Positions 44,061 to 53,888 are shown, counted from the stretch's first letter. The stretch: DNA of 64,000 nucleotides from Bifidobacterium sp. (GCF_022640935.1 NZ_JALCCV010000001.1:144188-208187), one strand, 5' to 3'. Notes: generated by a model not told the origin, from the letters alone. A program made the numbers and translations.

Positions 44061-45524
44061 TCATGCTATTTTCGGCGTGACCCTGTGTCCGGCGGCAACG
44101 TATCGGGTGCCGTGCGACGAGCTGATGAAGGCTATTTCGGTGGGGTCGCGTTCGTCCGGGCGCTGGATGGCATAGAAACCTTGCGTCGTGCGGTGGAGCG
44201 GCAAGGTGAGCTGCACGCCGTAGGGGCCATCGTCCTCGTCCGGTTCGATGACGGCCAGTACGCCGGTCGGACCGCCTGCCTTGAATTCCATATGCTCCCC
44301 AAGACGCTCATAGGTTCCCAGAATCGCCGCCGCATCCTCGGCGCCGATCGGCGCCCCGTCAAGCTGGACTGTCGGGCGCGGCGCGACGCCTGCCCGCGCC
44401 GCCAGCACGGACGTCGCATGCGCCGCCATCTGCGTGCCGGCATCGGCGTTGGTCAGCACCACGATGGCCGTGCGGCGTCGCGGAAAGACCACGACGTTCG
44501 CCCGTTGCCCCTCGGTCGCTCCCCCGTGCCCGAAGGCCGGCTCGCTACCCCAGTTCGGCAGCTGCCAGCCCAGTCCCCAGCCATTGTTCTGCACGCCCTG
44601 CTCGCGCAGATTCACCTGTTCACGGGTCATCAGCACAGCGCTATCGGCAGACATGATCCTCGCGCCATTGGGCGCCACGCCGCCGTCGAGGAAAATGGAA
44701 ACAAAACCGAGCACGTCGCCGATCGACGCGGACACCTGTCCGCACGGCCCGGTGCATCTCGGCAGATGCCACAGCTCGGCAGGCTGAACAGGAGCCGGGA
44801 AGATCTTCTGATCGATCGCGACGGCACGCTGATGGCCAAGGCATGCCGAATAGCGCAGAACATCCTCCGGCAGCGTCCAGACATGCCCGAATCCCGCCGG
44901 CCCGGCAATGCACTTGCGCAGCGCCTCGTCCCAGACCATGCCTCGCAGCACCTCGATTACCCGGCCCAGCACCACGAAAGCCCCGTTCGAGTAGCTCAGC
45001 GGCCCGCCCAGCGGCGTACGAGCCGGGAATCGCCCGATATACTCCACGTATTTGGCCACGCAATCGTCGCCGCGCCCCAGCGTATCCGGGAAGGCATCGC
45101 CCTCGATGCCGCTGACATGGCACATCAGGTCGCGAATGGTGCAGTGCTCGGTGGTTTCAGGCGAGCCGACTATACGAAAATCAGGCAAGACGTCCTTGAC
45201 TCGCGTGTCAAGCGCCAGCAGCCCTTCATCGATCAGCTGCATGGCAAGCACTGTGGTCCAGATCTTGCTGATCGAACCGATCTGGAACAGCGTGCCTTCG
45301 ATCACCGGGTACCCGGTGGCCTGATTGATCACGCCGGACCATGCGGCATCCGCATGCAGTGTGCCTTCCTGCGCCGGCGCGAGCACGCCGACTGCCGCGC
45401 CCGGCACGCCGTAGTCCTTGATGGCCTGATCAATCAACTCCTGCAATGCGTCATGCCCGATCAGCGTCGTCTGCCCATGCTTCACCGTATTCGTATCGGC
45501 AGTGTTCATATCCACCTTATTCAT
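44061..45524 (-). CDS. Class C beta-lactamase-type serine hydrolase
   Basis: A 487-residue member of the beta-lactamase/DD-peptidase clan without signal peptide. The catalytic S84-I-S-K87 lies in LFQIGSISKIWT; the Tyr motif is YSN (LSYSNGAFVVLGRV); HGGATEGQRANVV substitutes for the KTG strand. The final 130 residues are a beta-rich extension found in esterase/peptidase members (AmpH, D-aminopeptidase DmpB/DAP). Start at 45524 follows AAGGAG with 8-nt spacing; an ORF extension of 53 codons is ignored. Convergent with murR and divergent from another serine hydrolase. Cytosolic D-aminopeptidase or esterase activity on muropeptides is the best guess. Confidence 0.85.
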   Translation of the reverse strand: MNKVDMNTADTNTVKHGQTTLIGHDALQELIDQAIKDYGVPGAAVGVLAPAQEGTLHADAAWSGVINQATGYPVIEGTLFQIGSISKIWTTVLAMQLIDEGLLALDTRVKDVLPDFRIVGSPETTEHCTIRDLMCHVSGIEGDAFPDTLGRGDDCVAKYVEYIGRFPARTPLGGPLSYSNGAFVVLGRVIEVLRGMVWDEALRKCIAGPAGFGHVWTLPEDVLRYSACLGHQRAVAIDQKIFPAPVQPAELWHLPRCTGPCGQVSASIGDVLGFVSIFLDGGVAPNGARIMSADSAVLMTREQVNLREQGVQNNGWGLGWQLPNWGSEPAFGHGGATEGQRANVVVFPRRRTAIVVLTNADAGTQMAAHATSVLAARAGVAPRPTVQLDGAPIGAEDAAAILGTYERLGEHMEFKAGGPTGVLAVIEPDEDDGPYGVQLTLPLHRTTQGFYAIQRPDERDPTEIAFISSSHGTRYVAAGHRVTPKIA

Positions 45525-45872
45525 AGGGCCGCTCCTTGCAACACCTCGTCTGCGGACGGCACCGACATCGCGCCTGATGTCGCATGCGCGCAATGCAGCC
45601 GCTGGCATGATCGGCATCATGCGCCCGTGCCTATCGGCCGCAATCAGTATCATGAGTCGGGAGTGATTCGGTATGAAAACCACCCGCCCCCGGCATCAGA
45701 CGTCACGTTACACGCCGCATATCAACGCGAGTTAAACTCGCCGTCATGCGTCGCATTATGCCGATCCCAGGGGTGATGGCATCCAGTCGAGGAGCTCTGG
45801 CCATACGATGCCTAGTCGCTATGGTCAGACAGCCAAGGCGATGCACGCGTCGGTCAGGCAGAAGGAGCAGGC
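45525..45872. promoter_or_regulatory. Divergent spacer between two serine-hydrolase genes
   Basis: No gene is supported here. A 15-bp perfect palindrome, GCGAGTTAAACTCGC, lies at 45727-45741, roughly midway, and is the best regulator-site candidate for the two divergent transcription units. Clear -35/-10 pairs were not recognised. Confidence 0.45.
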
Positions 45873-48059
45873 ATGAGGCAGTCCCAGATCGACACCGGCA
45901 GCGTCGACGCCCGATGCTTCCCGGAGATAGATAGGATGATCCAGTCCGTTGTCGCCGAGGGCAAAGCACCATTCTGCGTATATGGCATCTACGAGCAGGG
46001 CGCGCTTATCCACACCAATGGCTTTGGCGCGCCTGAAACGCTGGCGATGCACGACACCTCGGCGCTGCCGGAATCAGTACCTTCACAATCAACGCTGCCC
46101 GAATCAACGCAGCGGACGAGCCATGAAACGCCCTACGCGCATATGCGATTCCGCATCGCTTCCATGTCCAAAAGCTTCACTGCGGCCGCCGTGCTCCGAC
46201 TTGTCTGGCAGGGCCGACTCGATCTCGATGAGCCGGCCGCCACGCTGCTGCCCGAGCTTGCCACGACGAACGCCCATGACGACGACGCGTTCCCGATCAC
46301 CATCGCCGACCTGCTCTCCATGCGCTCAGGGCTCGCCACGGACGATGCCTGGGCCGATCGGCAGGAATCCATGTCGCACGAGGAACTCCGGCAGCTGCTC
46401 GCCCGTGGATTGCGCACCGTGTTCCGACCGGGCGAGGGGTACGAATACTCGAATATCGGCTTCGCGATCCTTGGCGAGGCAGTGCGCACAATCACGGGAT
46501 CGGAACTGCCGGACTATGTGCGTACGGAATTTCTCGAACCGCTCGGGCTGCAGGAGACCACGTATGATTATCGCGAGGCCGATCCCTCGATGCTCATCTG
46601 TGGCCATCACCGTGCCGCTTCAGGGGCATGGGTGTTCGAGGAGTTCACCGCGCCCGGCGCTTTCAGCGCGATCGGCGGAGTGATCAGCAGCGTGCATGAC
46701 ATCGCGCGTTGGAATGCGTGGCTCGGTGCCGGATTTTCAGACAATGGCCTTCCGCGGGAAGGCGCTCTTGCCGAAGACATCATCTTGCCTCGCCGTTTCC
46801 GCCGTCTTATGCAGATCGGGCATAACCCGATTCCGCCGATCGCGCGTTCGGGTTCGAACCGGGGCAGACTCACCCGTCGGGCGACGAGCGAATACCAGTC
46901 CTATGGATATGGGCTGGTCGTCGAGCACGACGCGCGCTACGGCGATATCGCACACCATTCCGGCGGCTACCCGGGTTACGGCTCGGATATGCGCTGGCAT
47001 CTGGGGTCCGGCATCGGCATCGTCACTTTGGCCAACGGCCGATATGCCACGCCGGGCGGCGTCGCCTCACAGGCGTTGAGCATGCTGCTGGATTCCGCGT
47101 GCACACCAATGTCAGGCTCACGATCATCGCATTCGCGGGCGGGCGCGGCAGGCGCGCGCACCATAGCCGGCTCATCGGCCGTTGCAGCGAGAAGCATCCG
47201 CTTGTGGCCACAGACCGAAATCGCCATGGGCCGCGTGTGCGCGATGTTGCAGGCCTTGCCGAGCTTCGGCTGCGATGCAGGCGTTTGCCTGCCTGCTTTA
47301 GAATCGCTGAGCGATCTGTTCTCGATGAATATCGTCATGGACTCCTCCTTGGAGCAGCGCGCGGCCGAGCTTGCAGCCGTGCTTGTCCAAACCGGCCCCC
47401 TGCTCGGCACGAGGCGCAGTCCGGTAGCCGGATTGCTGACCGGCGGAGCATGGCGTGCGAACCGTATGACCAAGTGCAGCCCGGTCGACCGCTCTGCACT
47501 TGGCGCTATCGGGGCCGCAGCCACCACTGGGGACCCATCAATTCTCGATATGCCAGGACTTGGCCCGATATACGCTAGCGCCAGAGCCAACGCCACCGGC
47601 AATGACCCGACCGCAGCGACTCACGTCGGCCATCACGCCGGCAAGGGCGTTTCGCCGGTCAGACATGACATCGCCGATGGCGAACCTGGTCTGCGAGCCG
47701 TTGTGGCGAATGCGGGCGCGCTGACCGCCCAGTCCCCCGCGCAATTATCGTGGACCATGCCCTGCGAACGTCATCCCCTGCGCTGTTCGATCAGGCTTAA
47801 TCCATTGCAGCCGCCCGAAATCGAGAGCCTCGATTTCGCGGTGGCCGACGCGCCGAAAACCGATGACATCGTGGTCATCGAGCCGCAGGCCCGCATCATC
47901 ATGGATACCGCCACAGACATCGCCGAGGACGACGGGCAAGGCAGCCTTCGCGAGCCCTTCGCCCGCCAAGGACGACGCAATACCGGCAAACATAGGAACG
48001 ACAACGTCGGCAGGCATAATGCGGCGCGCGACGACAGCGACGAAAGGGGCCACGCATGA
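45873..48059 (+). CDS. Large class C-type serine hydrolase with unassigned C-terminal region
   Basis: A 728-residue cytosolic-looking protein. The first 410 residues are a beta-lactamase-like domain with S97-M-S-K100 (FRIASMSKSFTAAAVLRL), YSN (YEYSNIGFAILGEAV) and HSGGYPGYGSDMRW. The final 320 residues match nothing I recognise; they begin with an Ala/Ser/Arg-rich linker, contain a helical stretch and a Cys-containing segment (PSFGCDAGVCLPAL), and end in a highly charged tail. AAGGAG 6 nt upstream supports the start. Overlaps the next gene by 4 bp (ATGA). It may be a D-peptidase or esterase on muropeptides. Confidence 0.82.
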   Translation: MRQSQIDTGSVDARCFPEIDRMIQSVVAEGKAPFCVYGIYEQGALIHTNGFGAPETLAMHDTSALPESVPSQSTLPESTQRTSHETPYAHMRFRIASMSKSFTAAAVLRLVWQGRLDLDEPAATLLPELATTNAHDDDAFPITIADLLSMRSGLATDDAWADRQESMSHEELRQLLARGLRTVFRPGEGYEYSNIGFAILGEAVRTITGSELPDYVRTEFLEPLGLQETTYDYREADPSMLICGHHRAASGAWVFEEFTAPGAFSAIGGVISSVHDIARWNAWLGAGFSDNGLPREGALAEDIILPRRFRRLMQIGHNPIPPIARSGSNRGRLTRRATSEYQSYGYGLVVEHDARYGDIAHHSGGYPGYGSDMRWHLGSGIGIVTLANGRYATPGGVASQALSMLLDSACTPMSGSRSSHSRAGAAGARTIAGSSAVAARSIRLWPQTEIAMGRVCAMLQALPSFGCDAGVCLPALESLSDLFSMNIVMDSSLEQRAAELAAVLVQTGPLLGTRRSPVAGLLTGGAWRANRMTKCSPVDRSALGAIGAAATTGDPSILDMPGLGPIYASARANATGNDPTAATHVGHHAGKGVSPVRHDIADGEPGLRAVVANAGALTAQSPAQLSWTMPCERHPLRCSIRLNPLQPPEIESLDFAVADAPKTDDIVVIEPQARIIMDTATDIAEDDGQGSLREPFARQGRRNTGKHRNDNVGRHNAARDDSDERGHA

Positions 48060-48781
48060 CGACAGTCAAGGCGTTGGTGATCGGTCATTCGACAACAGCA
48101 AGCCTCCGGCGGATCGGACCATGGTTCGGACAGGCGGGATTGGATTACGAACTTGTGTTCGGCGGCGCCGGATTGCCCAGCAGCCTCGAAGGATATTCGG
48201 CGCTGATCGTGCTGGGCGGAGCTCCCCTGCCAAATGAAGACGACCGTTTCCCGTGGCTCGTCCAGACCAGAGCGCTAACATCGCAGGCTCTGGAGCGTGG
48301 CATCCCCATGCTCGGCATTTGCTTGGGCGGCCAGCTGCTGGCCTATGTAGGCGGCGGCCTCGTCGAGCATCGCAAACTCCGGCCCGAGCATGGCATGACC
48401 ACGATCACACTCGAATCGGCGGCCAGGCACGACCCGCTTTTCATCGCTCTGCCGCGGCGATTCTCGATGACGGAGAACCACGTGGACCATATAACCAGTC
48501 TTCCTGATCAAGCCGTGTTACTGGCACATTCGGACCGCGCTCCCGTACAGGCGTTCCGTATGGGCGATTGCGCGTGGGGTTTGCAATTCCATCCCGAAGT
48601 AGCGGCCGAGAATATCGTTGACTGGGACGCTGAGGAGCAGCGCAGCGTCGAGGCCGATGGCTTCGTTTGGGCTGATATCGTTCGCCACGCACGCGAAGCC
48701 GGCGCCGAAAACGCGAGGCTCGCCCAACGTCTCGCCACTCGTTTCGCCGCCATATGCGTGGAAAAAGCCTCAACGCGCTGA
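48056..48781 (+). CDS. Class I glutamine amidotransferase-like protein
   Basis: A 241-residue stand-alone GATase1-fold protein of the GMP synthase glutaminase-like type. The nucleophile Cys is at about 89 in LGICLGGQLLAYVGGG and the His-Glu pair is in GLQFHPEV. No synthetase partner domain is attached or adjacent. Homologues are often annotated as type 1 glutamine amidotransferase of unknown function, and some act as gamma-glutamyl hydrolases. Translational coupling to the serine hydrolase upstream suggests it handles a glutamine or isoglutamine residue of muropeptides, which is inference. Confidence 0.82.
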   Translation: MTTVKALVIGHSTTASLRRIGPWFGQAGLDYELVFGGAGLPSSLEGYSALIVLGGAPLPNEDDRFPWLVQTRALTSQALERGIPMLGICLGGQLLAYVGGGLVEHRKLRPEHGMTTITLESAARHDPLFIALPRRFSMTENHVDHITSLPDQAVLLAHSDRAPVQAFRMGDCAWGLQFHPEVAAENIVDWDAEEQRSVEADGFVWADIVRHAREAGAENARLAQRLATRFAAICVEKASTR

Positions 48782-48923
48782 CCGGGTGCGCATGCTGTCT
48801 ATGTTCTTCTGCTCACCCAATCAATGCACTGGCCTCGGCGCAATATTACAGATTCGGTCACGATGTCTCTTCCATCTCGAGTCCATCCCGCTCCCGATGC
48901 GCTGCGTACGGTTGCAAGTCGTC

Positions 48924-49712
48924 CTAATCACCGAGCGCAGCCGCGGCGACCGCGCGGATCGCCTCGTGCGCGTCATCCGGCGCGTATCCCCTGGTGCAGA
49001 CGGCAAGCACGCGCAGATCCGCCGAATCCGGGTCGCCGACGAACGCGACATCGTGCTCGATGCCGTCGACCGAGCCGGACTTCGAGCCCCATGCCACGCC
49101 ATGCGGCAGCTCGCTCGCTATGACCGCATAGCGCTGCCGGGAGAGCGCCTGGCGCAAAACCTCGATATCGTTATGCGCGGACCAATCGCCGTGCACCGCC
49201 GCGAGCATGAGCTTCGAAAGGTCGTCGGTGGTGACCTCGTTGGGCAGACCGCGGTTACGGGCGGCGATGTCCCCGATGAGCCGCTCGATGTGCAGCCGAT
49301 GCATGCCTTGCTCCTTGCACAAGCGCTGCACGCGAGGAATGCCGATCAGCCCGAGCAGCATGTCGGTCGCCTCGTTGCTGGACCGGTCGATCATCGCGTC
49401 AAGCAGCTCCCGCACACTCATAGGGGTGCCGGCTTCGGGAATCTCGTTGTCGGCCTCCTCCGGGTCGTCGGCGAGCGAGAAAGTCCCGCCCGCGGCCGAT
49501 TCGAACGTATGCGTGGCCGGGACCGTCTGCTTCCAAGTCAGGCGACCGGCTCCGATCTCCTCGATCGCCGCCATCGCCACCGCCAGTTTGATCGTCGAAG
49601 CCGCATAGAAGATGCGCTCCCCCGCGCGCCGCGCCAAGGCATTCCCAGCGCTGTCACGAAGCGTGAAACTGATTTGCGGCGTGCCGTCACTGTAGTCGCT
49701 GGCTGTGCTCAT
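48924..49712 (-). CDS. Class A beta-lactamase-type serine hydrolase (first)
   Basis: A 262-residue PF13354-type protein with S39-T-I-K42 (YAASTIKLAV), an S-x-N motif (DRSSNEATD) and KSG instead of KTG. The class A general base Glu in an ExxLN omega loop is not seen, so hydrolysis of beta-lactams by the usual deacylation route is doubtful. No signal peptide. The start at 49712 has GGGAAG 7 nt upstream and removes 22 unconvincing codons. It is 105 bp downstream of the second ABC transporter on the same strand and may be its last gene. Confidence 0.82.
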   Translation of the reverse strand: MSTASDYSDGTPQISFTLRDSAGNALARRAGERIFYAASTIKLAVAMAAIEEIGAGRLTWKQTVPATHTFESAAGGTFSLADDPEEADNEIPEAGTPMSVRELLDAMIDRSSNEATDMLLGLIGIPRVQRLCKEQGMHRLHIERLIGDIAARNRGLPNEVTTDDLSKLMLAAVHGDWSAHNDIEVLRQALSRQRYAVIASELPHGVAWGSKSGSVDGIEHDVAFVGDPDSADLRVLAVCTRGYAPDDAHEAIRAVAAAALGD

Positions 49713-49817
49713 ACCTGTACTTCCCGTGTCTCTTGCATACGCAATGTCCCGCTGAATATCAGTCGCACTCCCAATCATGTCGGATGTCGTACCTGCAAAG
49801 CGCGCATAACAGCTGCT

Positions 49818-50642
49818 TTACACCTCCCCGTGGTAGGCAGGCAGGTGACCCAATCCATCAGGCACAGGTATGGCATCGAGCAAGTTCTTCGTATAGTCTT
49901 CTTTTGGATGATTCCAGATCTCCTCGGTGGTTCCCGTTTCAACGATCCTTCCTTGATTCATCACGACTATGCGGGTGGCGATGAGTCGAACGATCGATAA
50001 ATCGTGGCTGATGAACAGCAGCGAGGAATCCGAACGGGAGGCGACCTGTTTCATCAGGATCGCGGTCTTCGCCTGCAGCGACGCATCAAGCGAAGCGATC
50101 GGCTCGTCGCCTATCAGCAGCAGCGGCGAGGTCGCCATCGCGCGCGCTATGGCGATGCGCTGACGTTGGCCTCCGGAGAACTGGTGCGGGAGCTTGTCGG
50201 CATCTGAAACATCCATCTGCACCTCGGCAAGCAGCTCCTCCACGCTCGGCACCGCAAACGGACTGATTGCCCGAGCCTCTTCGATCTGTGCACGCACTGT
50301 GCGGCGCGGGTTAAGCGAAGCATAGGGATTCTGGAACACCATCTGGATGCGCCGCAGCTCCGTCAGCCTTCGACGGAATCCGAGCGGCGTGATCGGCACA
50401 TCGTCGAATACGATGCTCCCTGACGTGGGCGCCACGAGCCCGCAGATCACTTTCGCCAGCGTTGACTTGCCGCATCCTGATTCGCCGACCAGTCCCACGA
50501 CCTCGCCCGGAGCCACCTGAAGGTCGACCCCGCGCACGGCGTGCACCATTCTGCCGCCTACCCTGTAATCGACGACGATATGGCGCAGGTCCAGTCCGGA
50601 ATTGAACTTGGCAGCGGTATGGAAATCATGCTGTTGCCCCAT
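49818..50642 (-). CDS. ABC importer ATPase, OppF/DppF type (second system)
   Basis: A 274-residue ATPase with Walker A GESGCGKST, signature FSGGQRQRI and Walker B LLLIGDEPIASLDASLQ. It is shorter than the first system's OppF because the C-terminal Cys-rich tail is absent. Start at 50642 follows GAGGAGG within the 3' end of the preceding ATPase gene; the longer frame (39 more codons) would overlap it heavily. Last ABC gene of the minus-strand transporter. Confidence 0.92.
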   Translation of the reverse strand: MGQQHDFHTAAKFNSGLDLRHIVVDYRVGGRMVHAVRGVDLQVAPGEVVGLVGESGCGKSTLAKVICGLVAPTSGSIVFDDVPITPLGFRRRLTELRRIQMVFQNPYASLNPRRTVRAQIEEARAISPFAVPSVEELLAEVQMDVSDADKLPHQFSGGQRQRIAIARAMATSPLLLIGDEPIASLDASLQAKTAILMKQVASRSDSSLLFISHDLSIVRLIATRIVVMNQGRIVETGTTEEIWNHPKEDYTKNLLDAIPVPDGLGHLPAYHGEV

Positions 50643-50643
50643 C

Positions 50644-51669
50644 TCAGGCCTCCTCGTCGATTTTGCCGATCGCGCCAGCTCCATTGGCCGCGCCGGTTTC
50701 GCCGGCCTGGCTGACCTTCGTCGGCGATTCGATCGTTGGAATGCTCGCATCGCCAGCATCCAAGTTCATGTCAACGTTCTCGACTGTGCCGGCATCCCAG
50801 GCCGCGTTGCTCGAACCAAGTTCGCCAGCGGCCTCCATGCGCTCTTCGACCTTCGTTGGCAGCGAGTTGATCAGGTCGATGGTGTAGGGATGCTGCGGAT
50901 GGTTGATGATGTCGTACCGGTCGCCGACTTCGACGATCTTACCCTGGCGCATCACGGCTATGGTGTCTGCCAGCGCGCTCATAACTCCGAGATCGTGGGT
51001 GATGAGCAGGATGGTCAGTCCAAGGCGCTCGTTGAGATCTTTGAGCAGGTGCAGGATGCCCGCCTGCACAGTCACGTCCAACGCCGTGGTGGGTTCGTCG
51101 GCGATCAGTACGCGCGAATTGCAGCTCAGTGCCGTGGCGATGGCGATGCGCTGCAATTGTCCGCCGGAGAATTGATGTGGGAACCGTTCGAGAGCCTGTT
51201 CAGGCTCTGGCACCTGCACAAGTCTGAGCAGTTCAACCGCGCGTTCGCGCGCCTGCTGTTTGTTCAGGTGCAGATGGTAGCGCATGCCATCCGTCAGCTG
51301 CCGTTCGATGGACAGCATCGGATGCATGCTCGACGTAGGGTCTTGGAACACCATGGAGATGCGGCGACCGCGATAGCCGTTGCGTTCGCGCTCTTTCATC
51401 CCCAGCAGCTCCGTTTCGCCCGCGTATTTGACCGAACCAGTCAGTTTCGCGCCTTCAGGCGGCAAACCGAGTATCGTCATGCCCGTCAATGATTTGCCGG
51501 ATCCTGATTCGCCGGCGAGTCCGCTGATCTTGCCCGGAGCGATGTCGAGATCGACATGGTCCAGCAGCTTTCGACCATACAATTCCATGGACAGCCCGCG
51601 AATCACAATGCCCGCGGCCTTTTCCCTCGAGGCGAACAACGCGTTCTCTTCCATTCTGCGTTCGCTCAT
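50644..51669 (-). CDS. ABC importer ATPase, OppD/DppD type (second system)
   Basis: A 341-residue ATPase with Walker A GESGSGKSLT (Leu in place of the usual Thr after Ser, followed by Thr), signature FSGGQLQRIA, Walker B VLIADEPTTALD and a C-terminal stretch that lacks the Cys motif and instead ends in a 60-residue acidic/Ala-rich tail. The start at 51669 follows GGGGGAG 4 nt upstream. It begins 1 bp after the permease stop and is followed by the OppF gene 1 bp on. Confidence 0.92.
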   Translation of the reverse strand: MSERRMEENALFASREKAAGIVIRGLSMELYGRKLLDHVDLDIAPGKISGLAGESGSGKSLTGMTILGLPPEGAKLTGSVKYAGETELLGMKERERNGYRGRRISMVFQDPTSSMHPMLSIERQLTDGMRYHLHLNKQQARERAVELLRLVQVPEPEQALERFPHQFSGGQLQRIAIATALSCNSRVLIADEPTTALDVTVQAGILHLLKDLNERLGLTILLITHDLGVMSALADTIAVMRQGKIVEVGDRYDIINHPQHPYTIDLINSLPTKVEERMEAAGELGSSNAAWDAGTVENVDMNLDAGDASIPTIESPTKVSQAGETGAANGAGAIGKIDEEA

Positions 51670-51670
51670 G

Positions 51671-52648
51671 TCACTCCCCCTGCCTGCCGGCGCTGTAGCT
51701 GCGGTCGAACCAGTCCCTGACTGCGTCACCTACGAAGTTCTCCGCTATCACGACCGTGAAGATCGCAAGTCCGGGGAAGAAAGCCAACCACCATGATGTC
51801 ATGCGCATCACGCCCTCAGACACCATCTGTCCCCATTCCGGAGTAGGCGGCGTAGCACCGAGGCCCAGGAATGACAGACCCGAAAGCGTCAGCAGGCAAT
51901 CGCCCAGATCTACGAACATGAGCACGAAGATATGCGGCAGGATGTTCGGCAGGATGTCTTTGAACAACGAAGCGAAGGAGCTTCGTCCGAGCAGCCTGCC
52001 CACAATGACGAATTCGCTGTTGCGGAAGCCTAACACCAGCGAACGGACCAGCCGCGCATAGGTGGGCCAGCTTACGAGCACGACGGCGAGGATAGCGTTC
52101 TGGATGCTGGGGCCGAGGGCGGCGGAAATGACCATGGCAAGGATAGTCGAGGGGAAGGCGAAGACCAGATCGGTCAGACGCATGAAGATCTCATCGATTC
52201 GGCCGCCGAAATACCCGGCCATGGCGCCGATGAAACAGCCAAGCGCCGAGGAGATGACCACGAGGACGATCGATGAGGGTATCGAGACCCGGGATGCGGC
52301 GACAACCCGCGAGAAGATGTCGCGGCCGAGCGTGTCGGTGCCGAACAGATAATTGCCGCCGGGCGCCGCGAGACGCGGGCCGCTCTGGTCCAGCGGGTCA
52401 TGCGGCTCAAGCAGCGGCGCGAAGATGATGATCGCAATCCACAGCGCGATGATGACCATGCCGATGATCGCCAATGGCGTGCGTAGGCTCTTGGGCACGC
52501 CGAAACGACGCTTGGTCATTTTCCGCACGACCTTCTCGGGAAGCGCCGGGCCTGCCGGAACTGCTGCCGCCCCGTTCGCCGGTCTTGCCGTGGCGTCAAT
52601 GCCCGCTGCCGCCGGGTCTGCCTGCGCGGTTTCATTGGCCGTGCTCAT
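51671..52648 (-). CDS. ABC importer permease, OppC/DppC type (second system)
   Basis: A 325-residue permease. After about 65 cytoplasmic residues rich in Ala/Pro come six helices; NYLFGTDTLGRDIFSRVVAASR is the canonical OppC motif and VIVGRLLGRSSFASLFKDILPN the EAA loop. It overlaps the upstream permease by ATGA. FLGLGATPPTPEWGQMVSEGV is the typical DppC C-terminal signature. Sequence is only loosely like the first system's permease, so the two transporters are not a recent duplication. Confidence 0.94.
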   Translation of the reverse strand: MSTANETAQADPAAAGIDATARPANGAAAVPAGPALPEKVVRKMTKRRFGVPKSLRTPLAIIGMVIIALWIAIIIFAPLLEPHDPLDQSGPRLAAPGGNYLFGTDTLGRDIFSRVVAASRVSIPSSIVLVVISSALGCFIGAMAGYFGGRIDEIFMRLTDLVFAFPSTILAMVISAALGPSIQNAILAVVLVSWPTYARLVRSLVLGFRNSEFVIVGRLLGRSSFASLFKDILPNILPHIFVLMFVDLGDCLLTLSGLSFLGLGATPPTPEWGQMVSEGVMRMTSWWLAFFPGLAIFTVVIAENFVGDAVRDWFDRSYSAGRQGE

Positions 52649-53781
52649 TGGATCCTCACTCTCTGGTCAACGAAACCGGTGATGATGTCGACGAGGAAAT
52701 TCACCATGATATAGACGACGCCGATGACGATGCCCACGCCCATGATGCCTTGCAGATCCAACGCCATGGTCGCCTTGAAGGCATATTGGCCGAGGCCGTT
52801 CCAAGCGAAGATCGATTCGGTGAGCACCGATCCGGTGACCAGCCCGGCGAACAACAGCCCGGTGCGGTTGAGGATGGGGACCGCAGCCCCGCGCAGGATA
52901 TACCCGAACACGACTTTATGGGAAGGCAGGCCCTTCGCCCGCGCCGCCAGCACATAATCCTGGTTCATGGATTCGAGCACCGCCGACCGCACGAAACGCA
53001 TCAGGCTGCTCAGGTTGGCCGTAGCCAAGACCAAGGCGGGCAGGCACAGGTGCCAGAGCGCATTGACGAAGGTGGACCAGTCTCCCGCTATCAGGGAGTC
53101 GATGGTATACAGGCCGGTGACGTTGGGCGGTGGGGCTACCCGCGAATCAAGCCGACCCGAGCCGGGGAAGATCCCCAGCTCGTAGAAAAGGAAATAATAT
53201 CCCATGGCGCCAAGCCAGAACGTCGGCACGGACACGCCGCCCAACGACAGCACCCTGATGAGCTGATCGGCAAACCGCCGGTGCCGGAGCGCTGCATACA
53301 GGCCGATGAGCACGCCAAAAATGATCGTGAAAATGAAGACGAACCCGCCCAGTTCCAGCGTCGCCGGCACAACGCGTTTGAGATCGTCGAGCACAGGCGT
53401 TTTGGTCAGGAACGACTGGCCGAAATCACCATGCAGCAATCGGACCAGATACAGCCAATACTGCTCCCATAATGGCTTGTCGAGCCCAAGTTCGGCCCTG
53501 GTGCGCGCGACGGCGGCTGGGTCGTTGGCCTCCTGCTCGCCCAAGATGGAATTCACCGGATCGGCCGGGACAAGATTGGTTAAAATGAAAGTGACGAGCG
53601 TGACGCCGAAAACCAGAAACACACTGATCAGGAAGCGTTTGCCGATATACAAGGCAAGAGGATGCCCGATGCGGATCTGCCGCCAGAAGCCTGAAGGATC
53701 CGATTCGTCTGGATCATCCTCGCGGCTCTTGCGCATATTTCCTATATTCCCCGCCGTGGGAGATACTGCCTGTGCCGTCAT
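52645..53781 (-). CDS. ABC importer permease, OppB/DppB type (second system)
   Basis: A 378-residue permease with an N-terminal acidic tail (about 35 residues) and six helices. TFILTNLVPADPVNSILGEQEANDP is the OppB opening and QDYVLAARAKGLPSHKVVFGYILR the EAA loop. The region GSGRLDSRVAPPPNVTGLYTIDSLIAGD is the large periplasmic loop. It follows the lipoprotein gene by 107 bp, which is longer than other gaps in this operon and could hold an mRNA-processing or differential-expression element. Confidence 0.94.
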   Translation of the reverse strand: MTAQAVSPTAGNIGNMRKSREDDPDESDPSGFWRQIRIGHPLALYIGKRFLISVFLVFGVTLVTFILTNLVPADPVNSILGEQEANDPAAVARTRAELGLDKPLWEQYWLYLVRLLHGDFGQSFLTKTPVLDDLKRVVPATLELGGFVFIFTIIFGVLIGLYAALRHRRFADQLIRVLSLGGVSVPTFWLGAMGYYFLFYELGIFPGSGRLDSRVAPPPNVTGLYTIDSLIAGDWSTFVNALWHLCLPALVLATANLSSLMRFVRSAVLESMNQDYVLAARAKGLPSHKVVFGYILRGAAVPILNRTGLLFAGLVTGSVLTESIFAWNGLGQYAFKATMALDLQGIMGVGIVIGVVYIMVNFLVDIITGFVDQRVRIQ

Positions 53782-53888
53782 ATCACCATTCCTGTCCGCG
53801 ATTCAACTCACCGTATGGTCGGTGCGAATGCAGCCGGGGTCGCGAGTCCGCATGAACTCGGCGAACTGCGCGACCACAGCGACTCGCG

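Noticed and set aside
44052..45776. 574-codon plus-strand frame opposite the class C-type hydrolase
   Set aside because: The minus strand has SxxK and YSN motifs and an RBS; the plus frame is Arg/His-rich shadow.
48618..50000. 460-codon plus-strand frame over the class A-type hydrolase
   Set aside because: Overlaps three real genes on both strands and shows no domain or start signal.
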